64,000 nucleotides of DNA from Gammaproteobacteria bacterium (GTDB taxonomy: Bacteria > Pseudomonadota > Gammaproteobacteria > SZUA-152). Below are positions 25,905-35,025 of the stretch, one piece after another (within the stretch, counting starts at the first letter, position 1; every line of letters starts with the position of its first letter). Below the pieces are notes generated by a model, which did no database searches, was not told where the DNA came from, and saw only the letters and a list, made by a program, of their open reading frames with translations. Both the position numbers and the translations under genes were made by a program. The stretch lies in NCBI GenBank assembly GCA_029882975.1, contig JAOUJW010000007.1, positions 62,001 through 126,000 of the forward strand. Reading direction: 5' to 3'.

Positions 25905-26830
25905 GGTGACGACACCACGGCTTGCGATACCGCTGTGACACTATTACCGCAGGTGTTGTATTCGAGGTACTGGAAACACTTTCCAGCGAAGGCAATACCA
26001 CGGCCGTGATTATCCCTGGCCCGCTCGGGTGCAATGTGCAAATAGGCACTGCTATCAAAACCCGGACCTCTATCGTCTATTTGATAGTGGATTTGATTGG
26101 ACTGTAGCGACACTCGGATAAGAGCTTGATTTTCATTCCGGGCTGACCGACGAACGATTTCGTCCTCCCAGCTACCGGCTTCAATCAAGCGGGTTTTGTC
26201 ATCGTAGCCCACTCCCAGCAGGCCATGCTCCACCGCATTGCTCAGAAGTTCATACAAACCCACGACAGTTTTTTGCGGTTGCGCAGAGGCCGCCGCCAAT
26301 TGCACTGCCAAAGTTTTGGCAGCACCCAGGGTGGAGAAAGACCATTCACCGGCTTGTGGAGGTTGGACTGGTTCGGCGCAGACAACATCGCATAGCTCGC
26401 GGTGCAGGCGGGTATCGGCAACCGCTGTGGACATGATGGAAAACAAGCCTTCGCGGTTATAGGGTTTGCTGAGGTAGTATAAAATACCGGCCGATAATCC
26501 CGATTCTATATCTCCCACTGTCGCGGCTGCGGTTTGCATCACAACGGGGATCCGACATAAGCGCTCATCGGCCTGCATTTGCTCGAACACTTCCAGACCG
26601 CTCATATTCGGCATCATGCGATCTAACAGAACAATATGATATGCCTCTGTTGCACTGCGCAAACACTGCAAAGCTTCGGTGCCGTTGTTAACAGAAGTCA
26701 CCTGGTCACCGCTGCGAGACAAACATTCTTGCAGGATTTCCAGGTTGAATTCGTCATCATCCACCACCAAAACGCGGCGAACCGAATCTCCACGCCTGCG
26801 CTCAATTGCTTGTTCATTTGTGTATGTCAT
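25901..26830 (-). CDS. Receiver-domain protein with C-terminal HATPase (anti-sigma-like) domain
   Basis: The first gene of the phosphorelay operon. The receiver domain has 'RRVLVVDDDEFNLEIL' and Asp in 'IVLLDRMMPNMSGLEV'. The C-terminal third is a GHKL ATP-binding domain without HisKA: N box 'LYELLSNAVEHGLLGVG', G1 'QIDDRGPGFDSS', G2 'NHGRGIAFAGKCF'. Such domains occur in RsbW-type Ser/Thr kinases and in some regulators, so the output may be phosphorylation of, or binding to, a partner protein. No anti-anti-sigma gene is adjacent. Confidence 0.85.
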   Translation of the reverse strand: MTYTNEQAIERRRGDSVRRVLVVDDDEFNLEILQECLSRSGDQVTSVNNGTEALQCLRSATEAYHIVLLDRMMPNMSGLEVFEQMQADERLCRIPVVMQTAAATVGDIESGLSAGILYYLSKPYNREGLFSIMSTAVADTRLHRELCDVVCAEPVQPPQAGEWSFSTLGAAKTLAVQLAAASAQPQKTVVGLYELLSNAVEHGLLGVGYDDKTRLIEAGSWEDEIVRRSARNENQALIRVSLQSNQIHYQIDDRGPGFDSSAYLHIAPERARDNHGRGIAFAGKCFQYLEYNTCGNSVTAVSQAVVSSP

Positions 26831-27017
26831 TGATTTATCGATAGTTCATTCGTCTGTCCCGGGAAAGGCCCACGAATTGCATTACTTTAGACGCAGACCC
26901 GTTTATTGCATCGGCAATAGTGAAACGCGACTTTAATGGCAGTTTTGGGAATAAAACCTAAGGTGAGACGGGACTGTGCCGATGACACCTTAAAGGACAG
27001 ACTTCGGAGGCACGATT

Positions 27018-27152
27018 ATGATGGGCATGTTGTTGGAATCAGTGGTCATAGCGTTTGTATTCGGTGGAATTTTAGGTGCGGTCACAGCTCTGCATTTAAG
27101 CAGTCCTAAAAAATCCCATGCGATGATTAAGGAAAGAACCAAAAAGGAGTAG
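27018..27152 (+). CDS. 44-residue single-span membrane peptide
   Basis: The frame starts ATG-ATG at 27018 with GGAGG 7 nt upstream, one of the strongest ribosome-binding sites here. It encodes one hydrophobic helix ('LLESVVIAFVFGGILGAVTALHL') and a basic tail ('KKSHAMIKERTKKE'), so it would sit N-out, C-in. It lies between two leftward genes on the opposite strand. No family is recognised. Confidence 0.65.
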   Translation: MMGMLLESVVIAFVFGGILGAVTALHLSSPKKSHAMIKERTKKE

Positions 27153-27189
27153 GTCGCGTCACTCCGGGCGGATAATGAGACGGATGCGA

Positions 27190-28230
27190 TTATCCGTCCC
27201 GAGCACAACGAAATCCTACATCGTGGTTAACCGTCTGCGGCGCAGCGTAGGACCGCGCTGAGCCGCGAAAAAACACACTGAGCGAATAGTGCCCGGTACC
27301 TCCCCCGCCACCACGAATCACCCGATTTTTCTGACCAAAATCCTTGTGCTCATAAGTGGACCCCGGGTAGGGTTCATACCAGTCCTGAACCCACTCCCAC
27401 ACATTCCCTGCCATATCATACACCCCGTAGATGGATTTGTTTTTTTCGTATACCCCGACAGGAGCCAAGCCACTTTCCCAACGACTGTTGTCGCCGGTAT
27501 TGGCATAGTCTTCGTGCCAATCATTGCCCCAGGGGTATGTATTGCCCTTATCTCCCCTGGATGCTTTTTCCCATTCCTTTTCAGTAGGCAAGCGTTTACC
27601 CATCCATTCACAGTATTTCTGGGCGTCATACCAACTAACACCACTGGCCGGTAACCGGTCCATATTATGTTGCTGCGCTACCATCGCCTTTAATAAATCG
27701 GGTTTGCCAGCCACGCGCGTATCCATATCCAGTTTGAAATACTCTGTTGCAATCCAGCGCAGGGTGTCTACTTCTGTTGCCTGCAAGCGTTTGGGCACCA
27801 AGTTATAGCCGTTTTGGCTCCATTCAAACGGCTCTTTGTGGCGGGCGGATTGGGTAAAATGCTTGTATTCCAGGTTTGTCACTTCAAAACGATCAATGTA
27901 GAAGGCTTCGGTGTGGCTGGTATGTAGCGGATGTTCATCCAAATACAGAGGATTCACCAAACCATATTCCTGCTGCTTACCGCTGTTATCCACCAAATCG
28001 CTACCGCGAACAAACTCACCGGCAGGCACAAACACCATATTCTTGTATTTACCGGAACCGATACCGACGTTGGAATTACCGGCGCTGGGGTCGGCAGAGT
28101 TCTGAGTCTTGCCCCCCAGTGGTGCACCTCGATCTGAACAAGACGTCCACAAGAGTGCAATGAGGACACATTTTAAAAAAAATACACAATGTCGGAACGG
28201 CAACTTTTTAATCAACTGTTTAAGACTCAT
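27190..28230 (-). CDS. FGE-sulfatase (SUMF1)-fold lipoprotein
   Basis: The 346-residue protein has a lipoprotein-like signal ('CVLIALLWTSCSD') and a formylglycine-generating-enzyme fold: 'MVFVPAGEFVRGSD', 'LPASGVSWYDAQKYCEWMGKRLPTEKEWEKASRG', 'GVYDMAGNVWEWVQDWY', 'VIRGGGG' and 'VGFRCARDG'. The reactive Cys pair expected before the final strand in true FGE is missing, so sulfatase activation is unlikely. Such domains often act as binding or regulatory modules. No sulfatase gene is in the window. It is divergent from glgP. Confidence 0.85.
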   Translation of the reverse strand: MSLKQLIKKLPFRHCVFFLKCVLIALLWTSCSDRGAPLGGKTQNSADPSAGNSNVGIGSGKYKNMVFVPAGEFVRGSDLVDNSGKQQEYGLVNPLYLDEHPLHTSHTEAFYIDRFEVTNLEYKHFTQSARHKEPFEWSQNGYNLVPKRLQATEVDTLRWIATEYFKLDMDTRVAGKPDLLKAMVAQQHNMDRLPASGVSWYDAQKYCEWMGKRLPTEKEWEKASRGDKGNTYPWGNDWHEDYANTGDNSRWESGLAPVGVYEKNKSIYGVYDMAGNVWEWVQDWYEPYPGSTYEHKDFGQKNRVIRGGGGGTGHYSLSVFFRGSARSYAAPQTVNHDVGFRCARDG

Positions 28231-28259
28231 CTATGGTAATCTTCAGGAGAACTTCTATA

Positions 28260-28301
28260 ATCGTGTACAACATATCGTGTAAAATAAATCGTGGAAAATA
28301 A
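28260..28301. repeat. Three 14-bp imperfect tandem repeats between divergent promoters
   Basis: ATCGTGTACAACAT, ATCGTGTAAAATAA and ATCGTGGAAAATAA follow one another without gaps, 30 nt upstream of the FGE-like gene and 179 nt before glgP. The ATCGTG core is invariant. This layout suits an operator for a cooperatively binding regulator. Confidence 0.55.
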
Positions 28302-28479
28302 AAGGCTTGTAGCGGCAAATTAGGAAGCCCCTGATTCACCTGCATTTACCCGGCACGAATACCCGACATGAACCACGCAAAGTCCAGAATACAGAATTTT
28401 ATCATTACCGGGATCTATTTAGTAAGTCAAAAAAAGACAGCCTACGTCAACAAAAGTAAGTCAAATAAGGAATCATAAA

Positions 28480-31026
28480 ATGCCAGGTACGCGCTTTTCG
28501 CTGGAAGTTCAACCCAAAATCCCCGCTCAACTTGCCCGCCTGGAAGAGTTGGCCAACGATTTGCTGTACAGTTGGGATCGAAACGTGCGAGCGCTTTTTT
28601 TCCGCCTGGATCCCGAATTGTGGTATCCCTGCGGCCACAGCCCCAAGGTCTTTTTACGTCGAGTTTCACAACAACGTCTGGAGCAGGCAGTTCATGACCA
28701 GGTGTTTATGGAGGACTACCATCGAGTCTTGTCCATTTATGACAACTACCACCATAATCCTCCAAAAAATCTCACCTGCCTCAACCCCGAGACCGATTTG
28801 ATTGCTTATTTTTGCGCCGAATTTGGTTTACACGAAAGCCTGCCTATCTACTCCGGAGGTTTGGGGATTCTCGCCGGTGACCACTGTAAAGCCGCCAGCG
28901 ATATGGCTCTACCGTTTGTCGCCGTGGGTTTGTTGTACCGTCAAGGTTATTTCACTCAAACCATAGACAAGCACGGCAATCAGGTGGCTCATTACGCCAC
29001 CACCAATTTTTCCGACTTACCCATAACCCCGGCCATCGACAATGAAGGCAAAGAACTCCACGTCAATGTGCACATTCGTGAAACCGAAGTGGAGGTTAAA
29101 GTCTGGGAGGCAAAAGCAGGACGAATTCGTATTATCCTTTTGGATACCGACCTGCCGACCAATTCTCCTAAATTACGTTCTATTACCCACCGCTTGTATG
29201 GCGGCGATAAAACCACCCGAATCCAACAGGAGATTGTTCTGGGCATCGGTGGGGTCAGAGCATTAAAAACTCTGGGTCTGGCACCCAGCATTTGGCACAT
29301 TAACGAGGGTCACTCGGCCTTCCAAATTTTGGAACGCTGCCGCCTGCATGTGGAAAACAATCTGGACTTTGATGCCGCGCTGGAATTGGTGGCGGCAGGT
29401 ACGGTATTCACCACGCATACACCGGTATCCGCCGGGCACGATATATTTGAATACGAAATGGTAGAAAAGTATCTGAACCATTTCGAAAACCAGTTGCGTA
29501 TCGGTCGTGAACAGTTTCACTCCTTGGGCTCAAGCCCTGGCTCGGAAGGCTTTAATATGACTGCGCTGGCCATTCGAGGCTCCCGCTTTCAAAACGGCGT
29601 CAGCCAAATTCACGGCAATGTCGCCTCTAACATGGAAAACTATGTCTGGCCGCAAATTCCTGCAGAAGAAAATCCTATTTCTTATGTTACCAATGGCGTA
29701 CACGTCCCCACCTTCCTGGCGCGAGAATGGGTAAACCTTTTTGATATGCGCTTTCGAGAATGGCGCAACGAATTCAACAACGAAAAATACTGGCATTGCA
29801 TTGATGAAATTCCCGATCATCGTTTTTGGAGTTTGCGCCAATCCTTAAAAACGGAAATGCTCGAAAGCGTTTGGAAACGCGTCAATCACCAACTGCACCG
29901 CAACGGCTGCAGCGAAGCACTCATTAAAAGATTGACGCGCCACTTGGAACCTAAAGAAACGGACATCTTAACCTTGGGATTTGCCCGACGTTTTGCCACT
30001 TACAAACGTGCCACACTGTTGTTCTCCGACCCGGAACGACTGGCCCGCATCATCAATAACCCCAAAAGACCGGTATTATTGTTTTTCGCCGGGAAAGCTC
30101 ATCCTAATGATGAGCCCGGACAGCATTTGATCCGCGTCATTCACGAGTTTTCCAGACGCCCGGAGTTTGAAGGCCGGATCATTTTATTAGAGGGCTACGA
30201 CTTATCGCTGGCACGAAAGCTGGTCTCCGGTGTGGACGTGTGGATCAACACACCGGAATATCCTCTGGAAGCCAGCGGTACTTCGGGTGAAAAAGCAGGA
30301 ATCAACGGCGTATTGAACTTAAGCGTGCTGGACGGTTGGTGGGGCGAAGGTTTTCGTGGTGATAACGGCTGGGGCATCACCCCCCACGGCCCGGAATTCG
30401 ACCCCGAATATCGTAACCAGGAAGAGGCCAAGGACCTGCTGGATATTATCGAAAATGAAGTGGTTCCGCTGTACTACCAGCGTGATGGCAGGGGTTATTC
30501 GGAAGGTTGGGTGCGCATGTCCAAGGCCTCCATGAAAACCATTATTCCCAACTTTAACGCCCAACGGATGGTCACAGATTACGTCAACAAGTTTTATTGC
30601 CGAGCCAATGCCCACTGCAAAACACTGGCGCATGAAGAGCGCCAACAGGCAACCCAATTGGCTCGCTGGAAAAAACACATATCGAATATCTGGCCCCAGG
30701 TTTCATTCAGACGTATTGACGACTGCAGTCAAAAAATTCTGGCGGGTGAATCCCTGCCCATACGCATTGCAGCGAATTTGGCGGGTTTACAGCCGGATGA
30801 TGTCACCGTGGAATGTGTGGTGGGTATTGAGCAACGTCACAATGAATTTATCCCTAAGCAACACATCATCATGGAAGCTGTGGGTCAAAATGACAAAGGC
30901 GAAACCCTGTTTAACCTGGACCTCGCGCCTACATTATCCGGGCAGCAGTTTTACAAAATCCGCATTTACCCGTCTCACCGTTCACTGGCTAACCGGTTTG
31001 AAGTGGGATTGATGATTTGGCTGTAG
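28480..31026 (+). CDS. glgP: Alpha-glucan (glycogen) phosphorylase
   Basis: Phosphorylase releases glucose-1-phosphate from glycogen ends using PLP. The 848-residue chain belongs to the TIGR02094-type alpha-glucan phosphorylases: 'ELANDLLYSWDRNVRALF', 'AYFCAEFGLHESLPIYSGGLGILAGDHCKAASD', 'WHINEGHSAFQILE', 'TTHTPVSAGHDIF', 'FARRFATYKRATLLF', and the PLP-region segment 'EASGTSGEKAGINGVLNLS'. A C-terminal beta-rich extension (about 730-848) is also family-typical. AAGGA precedes the ATG by about 9 nt. It opens the glycogen region. Confidence 0.93.
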   Translation: MPGTRFSLEVQPKIPAQLARLEELANDLLYSWDRNVRALFFRLDPELWYPCGHSPKVFLRRVSQQRLEQAVHDQVFMEDYHRVLSIYDNYHHNPPKNLTCLNPETDLIAYFCAEFGLHESLPIYSGGLGILAGDHCKAASDMALPFVAVGLLYRQGYFTQTIDKHGNQVAHYATTNFSDLPITPAIDNEGKELHVNVHIRETEVEVKVWEAKAGRIRIILLDTDLPTNSPKLRSITHRLYGGDKTTRIQQEIVLGIGGVRALKTLGLAPSIWHINEGHSAFQILERCRLHVENNLDFDAALELVAAGTVFTTHTPVSAGHDIFEYEMVEKYLNHFENQLRIGREQFHSLGSSPGSEGFNMTALAIRGSRFQNGVSQIHGNVASNMENYVWPQIPAEENPISYVTNGVHVPTFLAREWVNLFDMRFREWRNEFNNEKYWHCIDEIPDHRFWSLRQSLKTEMLESVWKRVNHQLHRNGCSEALIKRLTRHLEPKETDILTLGFARRFATYKRATLLFSDPERLARIINNPKRPVLLFFAGKAHPNDEPGQHLIRVIHEFSRRPEFEGRIILLEGYDLSLARKLVSGVDVWINTPEYPLEASGTSGEKAGINGVLNLSVLDGWWGEGFRGDNGWGITPHGPEFDPEYRNQEEAKDLLDIIENEVVPLYYQRDGRGYSEGWVRMSKASMKTIIPNFNAQRMVTDYVNKFYCRANAHCKTLAHEERQQATQLARWKKHISNIWPQVSFRRIDDCSQKILAGESLPIRIAANLAGLQPDDVTVECVVGIEQRHNEFIPKQHIIMEAVGQNDKGETLFNLDLAPTLSGQQFYKIRIYPSHRSLANRFEVGLMIWL

Positions 31027-31276
31027 TTAGTCCGGACTGGGGTGGGTATGATTTCGTACCCACTCAAGCGACGCCGCTGCTTAATCTTGCCAACACCAAC
31101 CACACCACTGAGCGTAAGCCGGTTCGACTACCCGGCACATGCAGGAAACCGACAAAACCAGAGTGCTTGACAACACAATTGACCGGCCAAATAATGGCAA
31201 CCGTTTCATTTAAAGTCGGAATAAGCTTTATTTCGGAATTGACCGCTTCCGTGTAAACAACCCATTGGAGAAAGTT

Positions 31277-32017
31277 GTGTACAAAGGTTTATGCGCATCT
31301 TTTATTATTCTCATGTCACTCCCAGGCAATGCTGTTTTGGCAGACGCCGGCAAGACATTGGTGATTAGCAATGGTGCAACCAAGCCTCCCATGCATACAA
31401 AAGATTTTACCGGTTTTATTGACATCATACTGGGTACCGCACTGAAAAGAATTGGCTATCAATTGGATACCCGCGCCTTACCCAATGAGCGCTCGCTTAT
31501 CAATGCGGACCGCGGCATTATCGATGGTGAATCCAATCGAATCGCAGGCTTGGATGAAGTTTACCCCAATTTGATTCGGGTTCCTGAGAAAATCATGGAT
31601 TGGGAATTTGTCGCGTTTGCAACTCAAGACATTGATATGGCTAATGGGTGGGAAAGTCTAACCCCTCATCTCACCTGCTTTATCACCGGGTGGAAAATTT
31701 TCGAATTCAACGTGCCTCGAGAAACGGTTGTTACAAAAATAAAACACCCTGAGCAATTGTTTATTTTATTGGACAAAAACCGTGTCGACATTGCTCTTTA
31801 TGAACTATGGCAGGGCTTGGGGCTCATCCAAAAATTCAACTACAAAGGTATTAGAGCGCTATCCCCTCCCCTGGCCAAGAAAGAAATGTTCACCTATTTG
31901 AACAAAAAGCATGTAAACCTCGTACCTAAATTGGCTCAGTCACTCAAGGAATTAAAAGCTGACGGAACCTATGAGCGCATTTATACACGCATCCTGGCCC
32001 CGCTAAAGAATCGCTAG
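31277..32017 (+). CDS. Periplasmic solute-binding protein, probable kinase input
   Basis: A 246-residue type 2 periplasmic-binding fold of the extracellular solute-binding family 3 kind. It has a signal peptide ('FIILMSLPGNAVLADAG') and conserved segments 'FTGFIDIILGTALKRIGYQLD' and 'RVDIALYELWQGLGLI'. The start is GTG at 31277 with GGAG 7 nt upstream; the TTG four codons earlier overlaps that site. No transporter gene is near. The histidine kinase begins 13 nt after its stop, so it probably presents a ligand to that sensor. The ligand is unknown. Confidence 0.8.
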   Translation: MYKGLCASFIILMSLPGNAVLADAGKTLVISNGATKPPMHTKDFTGFIDIILGTALKRIGYQLDTRALPNERSLINADRGIIDGESNRIAGLDEVYPNLIRVPEKIMDWEFVAFATQDIDMANGWESLTPHLTCFITGWKIFEFNVPRETVVTKIKHPEQLFILLDKNRVDIALYELWQGLGLIQKFNYKGIRALSPPLAKKEMFTYLNKKHVNLVPKLAQSLKELKADGTYERIYTRILAPLKNR

Positions 32018-32030
32018 AATACCCAGCACA

Positions 32031-33476
32031 ATGAAAAACAGACTACCACTGGCGCGAAAGGGGATCGGTTTCAAACTCACCACTTCCACCATTTTTTTCA
32101 GTTCTATCATTACCTTGGTCATTACTGCGTTTCACTTATACGCAAGATATACTTACGACGTCAATTTAATCGACTTGAAATTCAAGCAAATTCAAGACAT
32201 ACATCTTTCTTCCATAATCAGCAATCTGTGGCTTGTCGATAAAAATGAACTCCAAGTTCATATGAAAGGATTGTTGAAAATTCAGGATATCCAGTACATA
32301 GAAGTCTATGATAACGAAAAGTTATGGGCATCCGCAGGAACAAAACACCACAACAAAATAGTGACTCGGGAATACCCGTTAAAATACGCTTATAAAGACA
32401 AAATCGTCGACATTGGCATGCTCAAGGTGGGTGCCAGCCTGCATAATGTTTACCAAAACATATATCAAGAGCTTTGGGTAACACTTGCCACTAACGGCGT
32501 AAAAACTTTCCTTGTAGCTTTTTTTATGCTGTTTCTTTTTCACAAACTGGTGGTCCGTCACCTAATAAAAATTAGTAACGATTTAACCCTATTGCGAGTA
32601 AAAGATAACGACAGAAATATCCAGTTAGACCGCAACCGCGCCCAGCAGGAAACCGATGAAATTGACTTACTGGTTAATGCATTCAATGAACTTCAAAAAG
32701 AATTGAGGCTTTCTTTTTTGTCGATTGAAGAAAAGGTCCAGCAGCGCACCCAGGAACTTCTGCAGGCGAGAGAAGAAGCCATTGCCGCCAGCAGCGCTAA
32801 AACAGAATTCTTATCCAGAATTAGTCACGAATTCAGAACCCCTCTGAACGCAGTGCTCGGTTTTGCCCAGTTGCTGCACACCGACGACAATCTTACTGAG
32901 ACTCAAAAAAGCAATATTGACGAGATACTAACAGCAGGCGGCCATTTGCTGGAGTTAATTAGTGAAGTATTGGATTTATCACGAATTGAATCCGGGACTT
33001 TGGCCTTAACATTGACTGCGGTAAGAATATCCGATGTCATCGACGAATCGGTATCTTTAGTTCGCCCTCTGGCGGAAAAGAAAAACATAGCGCTGCAGTG
33101 GCAGGGAACCAAGCAGCAGAATCTATTGGTACTAGGCGAAAAATTCAGACTCAAAGAAGTCTTGATAAACTTATTATCCAATGCTATCAAATATAACGTA
33201 GACAACGGCACCATTATAATTAACACGGAAACCAGTGGATCCCAGTTAAGAATCGATGTCATTGATTCCGGCATGGGACTGACCCCCGAACAACAGCAAG
33301 TCATTTTCAACCCCTTTGATCGCGCCGGCCAGGAAATTACAAATATCGAAGGCGCCGGAATTGGGCTCACAATCGCGAAACGTCTCATCGAAATGATGCA
33401 AGGAGAAATTGGCGTGGAAAGCAGCCTGGGAAAAGGGAGCTGTTTCTATCTTCTGGTAAAACTGGCAGATGAATAA
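32031..33476 (+). CDS. Membrane-bound sensor histidine kinase
   Basis: The 481-residue chain has two membrane segments (about 16-38 and 150-172) enclosing a periplasmic sensor domain of about 110 residues. These are followed by a HAMP-like linker and coiled coil, HisKA with 'FLSRISHEFRTPLNAVLGFAQLL', and HATPase with 'NLLSNAIKYNVDNGT', 'DSGMGLTPEQQQVIF' and 'GAGIGLTIAKRLIEMMQG'. No response-regulator gene is adjacent, so the output partner is elsewhere. It appears to be co-transcribed with the binding protein, forming a split sensor inside the glycogen cluster. Confidence 0.9.
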   Translation: MKNRLPLARKGIGFKLTTSTIFFSSIITLVITAFHLYARYTYDVNLIDLKFKQIQDIHLSSIISNLWLVDKNELQVHMKGLLKIQDIQYIEVYDNEKLWASAGTKHHNKIVTREYPLKYAYKDKIVDIGMLKVGASLHNVYQNIYQELWVTLATNGVKTFLVAFFMLFLFHKLVVRHLIKISNDLTLLRVKDNDRNIQLDRNRAQQETDEIDLLVNAFNELQKELRLSFLSIEEKVQQRTQELLQAREEAIAASSAKTEFLSRISHEFRTPLNAVLGFAQLLHTDDNLTETQKSNIDEILTAGGHLLELISEVLDLSRIESGTLALTLTAVRISDVIDESVSLVRPLAEKKNIALQWQGTKQQNLLVLGEKFRLKEVLINLLSNAIKYNVDNGTIIINTETSGSQLRIDVIDSGMGLTPEQQQVIFNPFDRAGQEITNIEGAGIGLTIAKRLIEMMQGEIGVESSLGKGSCFYLLVKLADE

Positions 33477-33506
33477 CGCACGCCCCAGACAACTATACTC
33501 AGCCAT

Positions 33507-35018
33507 CTAAAGAGCCTCTGGAAAAGCGTCTCTCCCATACATTTGCAACAAGCGCCGAAACCGGGTCGGCATATCCTCGGGGATTTGATTCCAGTTAAAC
33601 CTCCACTGCCAGTTACCGTCGCTGACACCGGGCCGGTTCATTCGGTGCGAGCCGTTCAGTGCCAATAAATCCTGCATCGGCACCACCACCAAGCGTGATA
33701 CTGAAGCACAGGCGGCCCGAATCATAGCCCAGGGCATGGGTTCATCGTGATAGCCCAGGTAATTATAAACCGCTCGTTTTTGACCATAGTCCAGTTCCTC
33801 ATACCAACCCAGGGTAGTATTGTTGTCATGGGTTCCCGTATAAACCACACTATTCGGCACATGGTTATGTGGTAAATAATCATTATTGGCATCGCCGTCA
33901 AAGGCAAACTGTAGAATTTTCATTCCCGGAAATCCAAACTTATCTCGCAACGCCGTGACTTCCGGGGTTATGATTCCCAGGTCTTCGGCAACCAAAGGTA
34001 AATCATCAAACGATTGTAGCAAGGCACTGAACAATGCTTTGCCCGGGGCTTTCACCCACTTTCCTTCAATAGCGGTTTGCGCTTCAGCCTTAATCTGCCA
34101 AAAGGCTTCAAAACCGCGAAAATGGTCCACCCGTATCAAATCAAATTGTTCTAAACCGGCAGCCACCCGTTCCCGCCACCAGGCAAAACCGTCTTGCTTC
34201 ATCACTTTCCAATCATAGTGAGGGTTACCCCAGCGCTGACCGGTCTCAGAAAAATAATCCGGTGGTACCCCAGCGATAGTGCGCGCTGACCCATCGGCAT
34301 GTAAATCAAAGCAACCTCGGTTGGCCCATACCTCGGCACTGTCATGAGCAACGAATATAGGCATATCACCGAATATCAACACACCTCGTTCATTCGCATA
34401 TTTTCTAATTTCATTCCATTGTCTAAAAAACAGGAATTGCTCGAAATACACCTCCTGCACCAGAGTCACCAGTTGTGAACCCGCCTGTTTCAAGGCGTTT
34501 GACTCCCGATCCCGGTAACTACCAGGCCATTGAAACCAGGCCGCACCGTTATGTTCTTCACGCAAAGCCATAAATAAGGCAAAATCGTGCAACCAATCCC
34601 GGTGATTCTGGATAAAGGTATCGTACGCCTGCCGCTCTTGTGCCGATGCGTTTTTTTCAAAACCGCGTTTGGCCAAGCGGATACAATGCTTGCGATGATG
34701 CTTAGGAATACGACCTGCGTGATGACCTAACTCACCCGGAGGCAACCAACCGCATTCCTGCAATAAAAACAAACTGATTAGGTCAGGGTTACCGGCAATA
34801 GCGGATAAACCCATATAGGGCGATCCGTCATGGCTGGGAACAAGTGGCAATACCTGCCAAACACTGGCGCCACAGGAAACCAGGAAATCCACAAAATGAT
34901 AGGCTTCAGGCCCCAGATCGCCGCAACCCGGGAGCGAGCTGGGGTGTAGCAACACGCCTGCACGTCTTCGATCCAGAATCTCTCGAGTGGATTTATTTCT
35001 TTTACCAGGCTCAACCAT
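33507..35018 (-). CDS. malQ: 4-alpha-glucanotransferase (amylomaltase)
   Basis: MalQ moves maltodextrin segments between glucans and frees glucose. The 503-residue GH77 protein has 'RRAGVLLHPSSLPG', 'SPYMGLSAIAGNPDLISL', 'LIRVDHFRGFEAFW' with the nucleophile Asp, 'PLVAEDLGIITPEV' with the acid/base Glu, and 'YTGTHDNNTTLGWY'. It starts 7 nt after the GH57 stop, so glgC, the GH57 gene and malQ form one leftward operon. Confidence 0.95.
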   Translation of the reverse strand: MVEPGKRNKSTREILDRRRAGVLLHPSSLPGCGDLGPEAYHFVDFLVSCGASVWQVLPLVPSHDGSPYMGLSAIAGNPDLISLFLLQECGWLPPGELGHHAGRIPKHHRKHCIRLAKRGFEKNASAQERQAYDTFIQNHRDWLHDFALFMALREEHNGAAWFQWPGSYRDRESNALKQAGSQLVTLVQEVYFEQFLFFRQWNEIRKYANERGVLIFGDMPIFVAHDSAEVWANRGCFDLHADGSARTIAGVPPDYFSETGQRWGNPHYDWKVMKQDGFAWWRERVAAGLEQFDLIRVDHFRGFEAFWQIKAEAQTAIEGKWVKAPGKALFSALLQSFDDLPLVAEDLGIITPEVTALRDKFGFPGMKILQFAFDGDANNDYLPHNHVPNSVVYTGTHDNNTTLGWYEELDYGQKRAVYNYLGYHDEPMPWAMIRAACASVSRLVVVPMQDLLALNGSHRMNRPGVSDGNWQWRFNWNQIPEDMPTRFRRLLQMYGRDAFPEAL

Positions 35019-35025
35019 ATCTTGA

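Noticed and set aside
26959-26992. 7-bp inverted repeat TAAGGTG / CACCTTA
   Set aside because: The loop is 20 nt and no T-run or known operator pattern follows, so chance cannot be excluded.
27190-28230. Sulfatase-activating enzyme
   Set aside because: The fold matches, but the reactive cysteines are absent and no sulfatase gene is present.
31042-31063. Hairpin GTGGGTA / TACCCAC after glgP
   Set aside because: It has no T-run, so I do not call it a terminator; at most it protects the mRNA end.
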